Translations under genes and position numbers: made by a program | Shown here: piece after piece, positions 11,502 to 21,548 of the stretch | Layout: the number at the start of each line of letters is the position of its first letter | Position numbering within the stretch: the stretch's first letter is position 1 | The notes under the pieces: model-generated | What the model was told of the DNA's origin: nothing | Databases searched by the model: none | What the model saw: only the letters and a program-made list of their open reading frames with translations | DNA from: Mesaphorura yosii | Lineage: Eukaryota; Arthropoda; Collembola; Poduromorpha; Tullbergiidae | Direction: 5' to 3' | Length of the DNA stretch: 64,000 bases | Assembly: GCA_009869945.1 (NCBI GenBank) | Contig: WIXG01000278.1 | Location: 1 to 64,000, forward strand

Positions 11502-14500
11502 ATGAAAAGGAAAGCTGGTGGTCAGGCAGCTAACTTGCCCGAATGTGTACTAATTCCAGTTTCACAACGCGTGGAGCAAATAAATTCTTCCATAACATCT
11601 AGTCAAAACAGTATTACTAGCAGTAGTGACCAACAACGACGACAAGAATATGAAGCCAAGGTTCGCAAAAGTCTAGACTTAACTCACCTGGTGAATTACC
11701 TTCGGGAACTGTGCAATCAAGAAGAAAGGTAATCGACCATCGGCGTTAGTTCTCAATAGTGGAAGGAAAATAAGCATGATTTTTATTTACAGTGAAAGCG
11801 AGTCGGAATCTAGCGATAATGGAACCTCGTCGTACTTTCCATCATCTCCGCTATCAGGTCTCATGCCTGGTGGCATCCACAACAATTCGTCTACTTTTGG
11901 GCTTTTACCATCGGAAGAGTGCCACCACAATCAGACTGATGGCTTCGGCAGATCGGTGCGTGACGCCAGTTCCTTCGGTCCTGTTGATTTATTGAATGAG
12001 AATTCATCATCAACAATATCGGATGATCATCTGAGATATAACTCAAATCAGTCAAGAGCTGCAAGCAAAGTTGGAACTGCAATGTTCAATTCAGCGCCTG
12101 TCTCGTTGATATCTTCCGCCCGATCTTCTATAAATGGATCTGTCACAACAAAGTCCTCGTATTCTTCGTCAAACAGCACACTTTCTGATGAAGACTCCTC
12201 GCAACGACTGGGAAATGAATCTCATGATTCGTCGTCAGATGATGAGCATTGTGGCAATAATTCAGACAGCGAAGCTGATTCTGCGTTGCCTATGTCTGAT
12301 GCTGATCTATATCAGCTACTCGAAGCAAGCAAACCATTCGGCAATGTCGAGCTCGCGGCTGGTGAGCAGGCGTCCATTACCTTCATAGAGGCATTGCACG
12401 GAACAAGTAGAAAGAGTAAGAGAAAGCCCGAGAAGTCCAAATCCAAAATGAAGAAATTGTTTGGAGTAAGGAAGGGAACTGTGCGGCATCGAATTAACAA
12501 GAAGTCCCTTGCATTAAAAACCGAGCAAACGATTGCAGGCGCTATGAGTACTTTCAAGACGCCGAAGAACTTCAGCTCTGGGAAGGTGGCACCTGCGATG
12601 AAACTGGATCCTCTTGAGTCCGAACTTAAAGCAGTGAAAGTTCAAGCGGAATCATTAGACACACCGGGCCCGGCAAAAAGAAGACGAAAGAAGTTATCTC
12701 CTGGCTCCAATCTTGACGATACAAGCAGTCTGAATGAGCAGATAATGGACATGAACACATCGCAATCAACACTATCATTAGACTCTTACTTCAAAACTGA
12801 GAAGAAAGTATTCGTTTCTACCAAGGCTCGAAGCACGAGCAGCACAAGTAGTTTAGACAAATTTAGTCTTGACTATCAAGGTCTGAAGTCGAAGAAGCTC
12901 TCGCCTCAAAGGAAATTAGAATTACTGAATCTGAAGCGGAAGAGAATCTACATTTTGATTTGCAAACGGGACATACCAAAGGTACTTCTAACTTGTGTAT
13001 TTCTTCAGGTAAAAACGAAGGTTTCACTGGTTGTTTCACTCACTTTTCAGGCCTACAAAAATCGCTTAAGCATACGAGCCGAGAAGATTGCTGCGAAGAA
13101 GAAGCTAGGATTCATTGCCACAGGAAGTGCTAAAGAAGAGCCAGAGGAGAAAGCAACAGCTCAAGTTTACCTGACTCCTGAAAGCTTACCTGAGGCAAAT
13201 GCACATCAAACCCTTATATTTCATAGTTCAAAAGAGCCTTCTTCTGAAATCGGAGTTCGAGTGAATGAGGTTGTCAAATTTTGTGCAATGGGGACGAGAC
13301 AAAAACTGCTGTACAACTGTACGTACTCATTAGAAGGCATGATTTCTTATATAGTCAACGTGCCTAAATTAACATATTTGTGCTACTTTAAACCCTTTAG
13401 CGATAGAAGCTCAAATTAAGGAGGAATTAGGCCAGACAGCTTCAACCTCGGGAGTGTCGGGAGCAGAACTGACTGACAAGCGATTACACAGACAGTTGGC
13501 TGCCCTTCGAATGGTGAGACATTTTAGTGAGAGAAAAACGAATCTCTCAAGGCCAACATTTTCTAACACTGCAGGTATGCAACCACGCGGAACTTCTTTG
13601 CCGACGAGAAACCTGCAGTCCCCTCCGCCACCAACTCAATGTCTTTTATCCCAAGCTCCTGTTTACTGATATGTTAAATAATTCCCGTTCTGAAACCATG
13701 TTCTTGGATGGAAGCAACCTTTGCATTTATCATCCGCACAATGTTCACGCGTCACTTTTCCCGAAAGTACAAATAGAAGACATGAACATGGCCTCTAGCT
13801 CAGGCTCAGGCGCACATTCACAGTGGTCTTTCCTAAGATTCATTGGAGCGGATTTGTCGCAGCTCCACGATATTTTATTTGGAAGATTTGGATCCTCGTA
13901 AGTTAACAATTTTTAAATATAATCCTTGATGAAGAACAAAATTTAATAATCTCTGATGGGAAAGGTTGCAGCATATCATGAGATTGAGAAAGTCACAGGA
14001 CGTCGCACATCATCAGAGAGTTTGGTTATCTGAATCCGGCTACGCATCAAAGTCGACAAGCAACTCATTGTTGATTGACCACGAAAGAGTGACGTCGACT
14101 GCGAGCATGGCCGGAAGTCCATTACTATGTAAACTATTTATGGCACCCGGAGTTTCATCCGTGTCTATTCCAGTAAATGAGGGCAGAGACGAAAACATTA
14201 CATGCGAAATTCCGAGGATACTACATTTGTATTGCCCAAAGGTGAGATTTACAAGCCTTGTTTAAAGTACCAAGATGCCCTGGTTTGTTGGGTTTAGAAT
14301 CAAAGTTATGAGGTCTTTTCTTCCAGGTGTCAACTAAAAGAATGAAAATCTACTTTCGCGTCGGTCGCAAATCAATAGATTCAGGAGAAATCAGTCAATG
14401 GACTGAGCTGAGTTGGTTATCAGGCGGTTGTACAGAAGTTTCAGCAGTGGGTCTAGATGGCGATTTTTGTGATGCAGTTTCCAACCCAGGATTTTCTCAA

Positions 14501-16001
14501 ATAATGATTCCAAGTAAGTTCAGCTCAAATTTCTCCATTCACTATTGCACATTACGATTTATTCTACACATTTTATCCAAAGGGAAATCAAATACCGGCA
14601 CTGACGCCGGAAAGCTCTTAATACTAGACGAACTATTAAAGTCTCTGCAAGCTCGTGGAAGTCGCGTTTTAATTATGTCCCAAACGCCAGAAATGATAGA
14701 GCTCCTGGATGGGTACTTGAAAATCCGAAAATGGTCGAGAGCAGACAACTTCGTGCGGTTAGCGTTGACTAGTCAGTTACATGACTTGCCAGATAAAATT
14801 AATACTCCTGCCCGTGACGCTGTAAGTTGACTCGATGATTTATGCACTACACACATTTCACCAATTTACTCTCATTTCCAGATCATACTCTACGACGGCA
14901 GTTGTGCCGAGGAAAATGAGCGGATCGCCGTTAAAAGGATCCAAGAAATCTCGAAGTCGGCTGAAATTAGGTTGTATAGGTTAATATGTAGAGGAACAAT
15001 TGAGGAGGCGATACTAAAGCCGAACCAAGAAGGAGAAGACGGTGAAGAAAAGCGGGCACCGGACTCAAGCATTATTTCCATAATCTTGGAGAACAAGCAA
15101 CTGTCGAGAGAAGGTAAACTTTTGATTTATAATAGCATTAACGTGAGGATTAACCGTAGTTTTCTTTAAAATATAGAATGTGTCCTTTTCTCAGTGCTCT
15201 TGAAACAAATAGAGGCAGAACTTCAGCAGCGGATTGAGCCCGAACTGTCGATTGACAGAACCGGAAGTGGAAGTGAGTATGAGAAAGTGCTGCCTGCAGC
15301 TGTCAATCTGTTTCAAGTTAGAACAGCTCAGGTAAGGCATCATCACAACATGTTGCTTTACTGTTGGAATTCATTAAGGAATGACAATTTTTTAACTTTA
15401 CGGCTACCTTGTATCACTCTAGGCCAATAACGAATCTGACAAGGAGATAGACGAATATGGGGATGAAGATGATTCAAGTCAAGACGAGGATTCGGGCGAT
15501 GAAGACGAAGACAAGCCTCTTAGTGCAATCGCTAAGTCTCTTTCAAAGAATTCGACCTCACACAGTTTCGGCAAGTGAAATAATGATTTTAGTTTCTCCT
15601 CATGCCAAAGCACCTTCACGTTATACGTTTGTGCAGAATTCGAAAGCAGTGATGATGAACTCGCACTCTTACCGAAGCCCAGGAAGATTAGTCGTGGAAT
15701 GGGAAAAAGAGGCAGGCCACCAACAAGAATACGTTTTAGACATCGAGATTACGATGGTATGTTCATTAAATGCTCGAGTCCGTGCTTTAGGTACAAAATG
15801 TTTCCTTCGTTTTTAGGGAGACGTCCAGGACGTCCTCGGCTGAAGCCATATGGGCCACAAAATCAAGCTGTTCGTGGTCGTGGCCCCGGCCGGCCTCCAC
15901 TCACCAGAAAATTGGAGCTATTTTCGGCTCAACCGACTGCCGTTCCGGCTGACCACAGCGTATTTGAGTATCATAGTTCTCCTGAGCCAGATTCGTCTTA
16001 G
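11502..16001 (+). CDS. INO80-derived protein lacking the ATPase motor lobe
   Basis: Thirteen coding exons: 11502-11728, 11793-12981, 13051-13318, 13401-13513, 13575-13897, 13965-14241, 14327-14513, 14583-14821, 14882-15113, 15195-15331, 15423-15570, 15637-15756, 15817-16001; all join in frame to 1214 residues. Residues ~1-440 are Ser/acidic then basic and disordered. Residues ~444-493 (ELLNLKRKRIYILICKRDIP...) match the start of the INO80 DBINO region. Then, instead of the ~300-residue Snf2 ATPase lobe with Walker A and DEAH boxes, the text jumps to GTRQKLLYN (~553-561) and VCNHAELLCRRETCSPL (~600-616), the INO80 end-of-lobe-1 and insert start. The INO80-type insert continues to ~860, then GTDAGKLLILDELLKSLQAR (lobe 2) and LYRLICRGTIEEAIL (~972-986). 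The arginine-finger box DRAHRLGQ reads VKRIQEISK. Three AT-hook-like GRP cores lie at ~1139-1141, 1158-1160 and 1178-1180. Exon 11 ends at a GCAAGT donor. AATAAA at 16120. It cannot be an ATP-driven remodeller; a scaffold or dominant partner of RUVBL1/2 is an inference. Confidence 0.82.
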
Positions 16002-16479
16002 TATAGCTGGAGTTCAGCAATACGACGTCCGTTTCGAGTAATCCGAGTGTTTATCAAAGCTGTTGTTGTATTTTGTCAATTTTGTTATTTTAGTTTCAGT
16101 GTCTCGAAATGTCATTTTAAATAAAAGTCGCTCACTGTTTCTTGAACTGACTCTATTTGGATGATGTATTACTAATCTTGTTTGAAACTTAATTACCGAG
16201 CGTTGAGCAGCAGATTAATAGTTTTGTCATTGTAAATTCGTGGGTTATGAAGCACATAATTAAGTCACAATGGTTGTGAAATCTTCCTCTGAAACCAGGC
16301 CATCAACTATCAGACTAATGACTGACTTATCTGCACCGCATTAAACTGAGGAAAGCTCTGTATACAAAACAGAAATTTATGACTGGAGTTTACTGTACTG
16401 TCACATCAGTCAGAAAGAGACCTTTGAAGAATAAGGAAGCAAGTACTGGAACTTGAAGACAGAAAGCGACAGGCCCAAC
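16002..16479. other. Intergenic with INO80-like poly(A) signal
   Basis: AATAAA at 16120-16125 ends the INO80-like transcript. The remaining ~350 bases should hold the Ly6 gene promoter. Nothing else was recognised. Confidence 0.5.
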
Positions 16480-17357
16480 ATGGGAATTAGCTGCATTTCG
16501 ACTATTTTTCTTGCACTGTCATGCGTCTTGATTGTAAACGGTAAAAATTCATCCTATAATCAGAGCCATGTCCGTCTTTACTCCATTGGTGTTTCTTTGC
16601 AGGTTTGCAGTGCTACCACTGCCGACTTAATCTATGTGACCACGAACATTGCGAATCCGCAATGAACCTGTTCAACGAATCGTCCCCGGCAGCGGCTGAA
16701 TATATCGGAGTACATAATTGGTCAACAATTGCGCCCTGTCCAGCGGACTGGCAGGCCGTCAGCCAATCCGGAAGTCCTGCGCCTGCGCCGGGGTTTAGTC
16801 AAACTTGCCTGAATTTAGGCGACATGTGCGGTCAACTCGTGTACAACATCACGACAAAGTCGGTGCTCAACATCGTCTCAAATGACACACAATCACAAAC
16901 CGTTCCTGTAATTGGTAGCGGGACAAACGTGTACAAGTCAGCGGTTGTTGTCCTGGGCTGCATTCCACTCTCGCACAAGTGCAGGAGCGGGTACAAGAAG
17001 AGTGACGTCGGGTGGCCTGATGCAGAACCGTCAACAATCACCGCAGCGCCTCCTGCCACGACCACCGCAGTCGCCAGTAATTCCACTCGGGCTAGTTCCA
17101 AGCTAAACAATTTGGAGAACATCAACACAATATCAAATTGCTGTCATTGTGATGAGGATTTGTGCAACGGGCGTGATTTAATCTCAAAGAATGGCACGCT
17201 TCCGGTAACGCAAACGCTGCAGTGCTCCAACTCGATGCATCAATCGTTCGATTTTCCTTCCAGCGACGGAAATGCAGTTCGTGGAGCACACCTTGTCGTA
17301 ACTATTGTGAACCCGTTAATTGCATTTACAGCGCTTGCGCTTTTTATCGAGAAATGA
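16480..17357 (+). CDS. GPI-anchored Ly6/uPAR-type three-finger protein
   Basis: Two exons, 16480-16540 and 16603-17357, giving 271 residues. Exon 1 encodes a signal peptide (MGISCISTIFLALSCVLIVN) and the intron falls in the codon just before the mature LQCYHC, the classic start of a Ly6/uPAR domain. The domain closes with CCHCDEDLCNG, matching the CCxxDxCN signature. The C-terminus is a short polar spacer followed by a hydrophobic tail (AHLVVTIVNPLIAFTALALF) typical of a GPI-attachment signal. Odd feature: between the fifth and last Cys groups lies a long insertion including a Pro/Thr/Ser/Ala-rich stretch (~residues 150-190) with several N-x-S/T sites, making the protein more than twice a single-domain Ly6. 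Ly6 proteins act at the cell surface as receptors, channel modulators or junction components; which role applies here is unknown. AATAAA at 17612. Confidence 0.85.
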
Positions 17358-18080
17358 GATCAGTCATTATGTCATCACACCTTATGTGTGAGCTGATTAG
17401 CTAATTGTAGGAGCAGCAACCTCCTTGTTCTGCGAGATTGTAGTGAAGTGTGTCTTAATTGTGGTTGTTAACATCTGAACTAGCCTATTGCGGTTGTGAT
17501 AAGGTAAATGCATGTTTCTTTCCTTTCCTTGGTAGATACTCGCGGTTACGAAATTGCCACCTTCTAATTTCTGGAACATTAGAAGCGTAAAAAAGACTAA
17601 AAAGGTTGTTTAATAAAATGAACGCAACACGTACTTCTTCATTGTGCATTATGACTACATCCATTACTTGATATTATGACGGAAGATCAAGGACAACATG
17701 TATTTTGTATTGACTGGTGGCAATCTTTGTGCTTCAGCTTCTGATCATGAATCACTTTCATGATTGATTGCTGCTCTCGGATTTCTCAATAAGCATCATC
17801 AGCAGAAGCAACGAGGAAGATTATGCAATACCAATCATGATCACAACAATGAACAATGGGTTGAGAGGCCAGTTTTTGCAACAGACACATCTTAGCTTTG
17901 AACCACGACCACACCTGGATAACCGCTGCTTCTGTTGCTACCCGAAATGTCATGGCCTGTTGCGTAATGGAAGAAATCTTCGCTATTCCATCTTTCTTCA
18001 GGGTGCCTTGTCTTGATTCCCACAATTTCAAGTCAGTCTGTTGTCGGTGTCCGTCCCAATCTGACTTCTTTTCAACGAAA
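17358..18080. other. Intergenic, no gene seen
   Basis: About 720 bases: the Ly6 3' UTR with AATAAA at 17612-17617, then the 5' flank of the next gene. Open frames in it show no family resemblance. Confidence 0.5.
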
Positions 18081-18922
18081 ATGATTTTTAAGGGTTTGTT
18101 CGTGGTATTGCTGGTTCAGGTCACCAGTGCGGTAAGAATATACATAGAATACTCGAATCGAATAGTGTAATGATTTTCGACGTAATTTCGCAGTCCTTGA
18201 CCAAGCGTCAAGTGCTCCTCATCCCGCAACCTCAACAACTTGTGGACGACTCTGTTTGTCATCCCGAACCAACTGCGGACGCCCCACAACACATTATTGG
18301 CTATGGAACATTCATCAAGGAAGAAGTTAAAAACGCGTTCTATCCTGGAGCCGGAGAGAGCATTCCGGTTCGTGTTCGAGGACTGAGCCGACATTGGAAC
18401 TTCCAAAATCAATCTTCCAGTGGGCCCGGACACACCAAGCTTGGTTCGGCCATAAATGCAGCAGCTACACTCAACGCAGTCGCATTCACCATTCCACCAG
18501 GTGATAACCTGACGGCGACTTTGCTAGAGCACGATAATCGTCAACCGGCGTTTTGCCGCCTGCGAGTGCCGGTCAAGTCAATCACAACCTTCATCAACAA
18601 GGAAAGCAATGCGTTGGAAGATGGCGACTACTGGACGTACGTCACGCGTAGGGAATTCGAGACCATGCCAAACCCAACTTACCCGATCGTGCAATCGTAC
18701 GTGGACGCATTCATTTCTGGCTGCCTGGAGATTGGCAAGAAGTTTGACATCCCAACATTTGCTGACGAATGCGTCGAGTCCACGTACGGGTGGGAAATGA
18801 GCTGGGTGAACGACAGAATCTACCCCAGACGTCCAGAGGTCAAGCAACCGTACGCACCTGAGATTGACAAGGTTCTGGCGAGGAATGCACCGCTGGCCTT
18901 CAGTCGTATCACAATTGAATAA
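18081..18922 (+). CDS. Secreted gamma-glutamylcyclotransferase-like protein
   Basis: Two exons, 18081-18131 and 18194-18922, giving 259 residues. Exon 1 is exactly a signal peptide (MIFKGLFVVLLVQVTSA) and the intron is phase 0. The mature part begins with the family's YG loop region (HIIGYGTFIKEE), then VRVRGLSRHWNFQN, ALNAVAF-type strand TLNAVAFTIPPGDNL, and the C-terminal block YPIVQSYVDAFISGCLEIGK followed by WVNDRIYPRRPEV. I associate that C-terminal block with bacterial/cyanobacterial and algal gamma-glutamylcyclotransferase-fold proteins rather than with the animal GGCT enzyme. After the strand the sequence is LLEHDNRQP where many relatives carry D-x-R-E, so catalysis is doubtful. A secreted location is unusual for this cytosolic fold. 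The animal-type intron and signal peptide indicate a gene settled in the host genome. AATAAA signals at 19024 and ~19054. Confidence 0.75.
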
Positions 18923-19816
18923 GGCCAATAAGAGAGGCACGTGTACAATTTCACTGCACTGGTTTTTGACCGATTCTTTTGTCGTCCATTCACAACTGAT
19001 TCAATGACCACTTCAGATAATCAAATAAATGTTACAGTACAATGTACAAAAGCAAATAAAATAAAACAGATATCACTATTGCACAATTTGATTGATCAAC
19101 TACAACACCCTAGGCACAACTTTAAACGAGGTACTTCATAGTGATTCCAGGACAACTCATCTTATTGACACCTCATGCTAAAAAAAAAGTCATGTGAAAA
19201 CTTTATTTTGAAGGACGACTCGTGTTCTTAAATCTCATGGTCGACCCCAAATCATGTGCGTGTAAACTCATGCTCTATATGTTAATGTTAAACAAATGAA
19301 ATATTTTGAAACAATAGCAGTTGGCAATTTTTTATCTTTGGGATGAGATAATTGTCAGAGTGTCGCGTCACTTTTCCGTCAATTGTGTAAAAACACCCCA
19401 AACACTTCTCGCTGATCTGCGGGCACTGCCTAATTATCTAGTTTTCCCTAACTAAATCCTAATCTGAATGCCCTAGCCTAAATTACCCTAATAGAAACTG
19501 GTGCTATGATCTAAAACTGATCATGCAGTCCGTTAGCATGAGGAGGCGCAACATGACTTTTTGTCATCATGTCTTGGATTTGAGTATGACTTTTCGCCAA
19601 CATGAATAGTCCAGAACATGAGTTTTTAACAAACATGAGATTTTTTTAAACATAAGTTTTTTTAGCATGATATGTCCGTAACTTGAAATGTCGAGCATGA
19701 CTTGGGCTGTTACGCTTTGTAATTCATGGTTATGATTCAGGTTCTATTGGCATGCGAGTTCTTTCTCAGTTGCCAATCCAAATTCACGAGCTAAGGTCAA
19801 CATAACATTTTAAATT
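18923..19816. other. Intergenic containing a CATGA-rich stretch
   Basis: The 3' UTR of the preceding gene with AATAAA signals, then the CATGA-rich segment described separately, then the 5' flank of the crystallin-like gene. No open frame of interest. Confidence 0.5.
19165..19720. repeat. Degenerate CATGA/T-run repeat region
   Basis: CATG occurs far more often than expected, usually as CATGA or TCATG and often followed by a run of T: for example AACATGACTTTTTGTC (from 19550), GTATGACTTTTCG, AACATGAGTTTTTAAC, AACATGAGATTTTTTTAAAC and GCATGATATG up to ~19670. Spacing is irregular (about 15-40 bases), so this is a decayed short tandem repeat or simple-sequence-derived stretch rather than a clean array. 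It lies between two small secreted-protein genes. Confidence 0.5.
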
Positions 19817-20572
19817 ATGCGTCTCATAAATGTGGGCACACTTTTATGTTTATGTTTGATTGTATTGATTGCTTGTGTCAGTGCTCAATTTCGCCAACGA
19901 GCCATAATTTACGACGACGAGCATGGGGAAGGTGATTACTTTAATCTTGCCACCACGTACGCGCCCGACCTCGGGATTTTTGGATTCGACAATCGTGCTC
20001 GATCGGCCTGTGTAACGGGAATGTAAGTTCTTCATGAATATCATTCGTCATTCGTTATTAGTGCTAAGAACGTAATTGATTCATGCCCCTGTCTTAGATG
20101 GTTCTTTTACAATTATCGCAATTTCAACGATGACCTTGACGTCTCCGACGGAAATGTGGAGTACGTTTTTGGTCCAGTGAAGGATGGCTCGAATTACTGT
20201 TTCAACTTCACAACGTTAAACTCAGCTGTGACGTCAGCCAGATTTGCAGGAATTGGCGCGGATTACAGCACCTCGACCCTGACATTTTTCGAAGGCACAC
20301 ATTTTCAAGGTACTGAGGAGTACCTGAATTCGGATAAACCAAACCTGATGCTCTCTGGGCGGGTAAAGTCAATGCTGGTGACTGGAACAGACGCCTGGAC
20401 GGTTTTTGACCAGCCTTTCCACGAGGGGAATGCAATATGTATCCGGCCAGGACCCACAACAGGACCAGTGCATGAAGCACCTCCACTTTTCATATACGAC
20501 TTCCAGAGCCAATTTAATGCAGTGCAAACGTTTGCAGCGTCTGTGAGACGTGGCTGCTTTCCAATCACTTAA
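19817..20572 (+). CDS. Secreted beta/gamma-crystallin-like protein
   Basis: Two exons, 19817-20022 and 20098-20572, giving 226 residues. A signal peptide (MRLINVGTLLCLCLIVLIAC) precedes a domain with Greek-key crystallin features: AIIYDDEHGEGDYFNL, where the aromatic, acidic and G-x-Y/F spacing match the Y/F-x6-F/Y-x-G hairpin, then SACVTGMWFFYNYRNF by analogy with the strand that follows. A second set appears as LTFFEGTHFQGTEEYLN, GRVKSMLVTGTDAWTVFDQP, ending in FHEGNAICIRPG. Invertebrate members of this superfamily are often secreted Ca2+-binding or toxin/lectin-like proteins; no D/N-N/D-x-x-S/T-S calcium signature was evident by eye. Four Cys in the mature part could give two disulfides. 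AATAAA at 20610-20615. Start chosen because it opens the signal peptide. Confidence 0.8.
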
Positions 20573-20797
20573 TACTGTATACTACTTTATGCAATTTAGC
20601 TTTGAGCTAAATAAAGAGATTACTTTTTCCTTTTTTGCTGAAAAACTGCCTATGTGAACGGATATGACATCGAAGTATCTGACCGCAACTGGCAACCAGC
20701 ACAGCACAGCACAAGAGAAAGGAATTCTGTTCCATTTCAGCTTAGTGACATATCTTGATTTGCGTTGTTAAAACCATCACCCAGGAAAAGTGCAAAA

Positions 20798-21301
20798 ATG
20801 CCACTGCTCCGATTCACGTGTGGCAGAAACCTCAACGCACTTCTCACCACTTCTGTGGCATTGTTACTATCAGTCCTACTGGTCACAGTTACCCGCATCC
20901 ACTGCAAACCGTATAATCCTTTCAACCCATCATATTTTGGATCCGGTGGCTTTCCGTCGTTTGACTCCGGCAGAGATTTCGGACATCACTTCGGCGGAGA
21001 TTTCGCCAATCCATTTGGGCAATCGCGGTATAGCGCGAGCCTAGACAGCGACAATTTCTTCAAATCGAAGCCAACCCCACCAAAAAAGGAGTGAGTTACT
21101 CCGTTCGCATTCAGTTCTTAGTTTAGAATTTGGGTATCATATTAACTATGCCACTAAACCGTGCCTTGTGCCTCTAGGAAACAATACGATAAAACTGATT
21201 ACTCACTTGGGTCAAATTCTGCAAGAAAGAATTGTCAAAATAGTGGCCTGCTCCGATCCCTTGATGGCGGATGCCAACGAGGTTGGGGCTGGCAGACGTA
21301 G
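20798..21301 (+). CDS. Small secreted peptide precursor 1 (C-terminal CxRGWxW type)
   Basis: Two exons, 20798-21090 and 21178-21301, giving 138 residues. The intron has a strong GTGAGT donor; if unspliced, translation would stop immediately after it, so intron retention would yield a 98-residue form without the tail. An N-terminal hydrophobic segment (LLTTSVALLLSVLLVTVTRI) serves as a signal peptide. The mature middle is Gly/Phe/Asp/Ser-rich (GSGGFPSFDSGRDFGHHFGG). The C-terminus NCQNSGLLRSLDGGCQRGWG followed by W has two Cys and a RGWxW end that recurs in precursor 3. AATAAA at 21373. I do not recognise the family; a host-defence, structural or signalling peptide are all possible. Confidence 0.7.
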
Positions 21302-21548
21302 GAACGTTGTACAGCATAAATGAAAGTTTGACGATCCTCCCAAACGCATGACTTCGGTTTGATTGTTGTATAAATAAACGCCGTATTTACGTGAAATCGT
21401 TGCTGGAATTTACGTTTTGCATTTACCACTACACCGTTTGAACGGAAATGGATTACACGCGAGTCGGGAAAGTTTTCCTCTATCCTCCACATCCTTGGAC
21501 AAGTGTGCAGCAGCAAACGACACCAAAAGAAGCTCTCATTGTTTCTAA

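Noticed and set aside
20208-20568. Minus-strand open frames under the crystallin-like gene
   Set aside because: They are complements of a well-supported coding exon and lack splice or family support.
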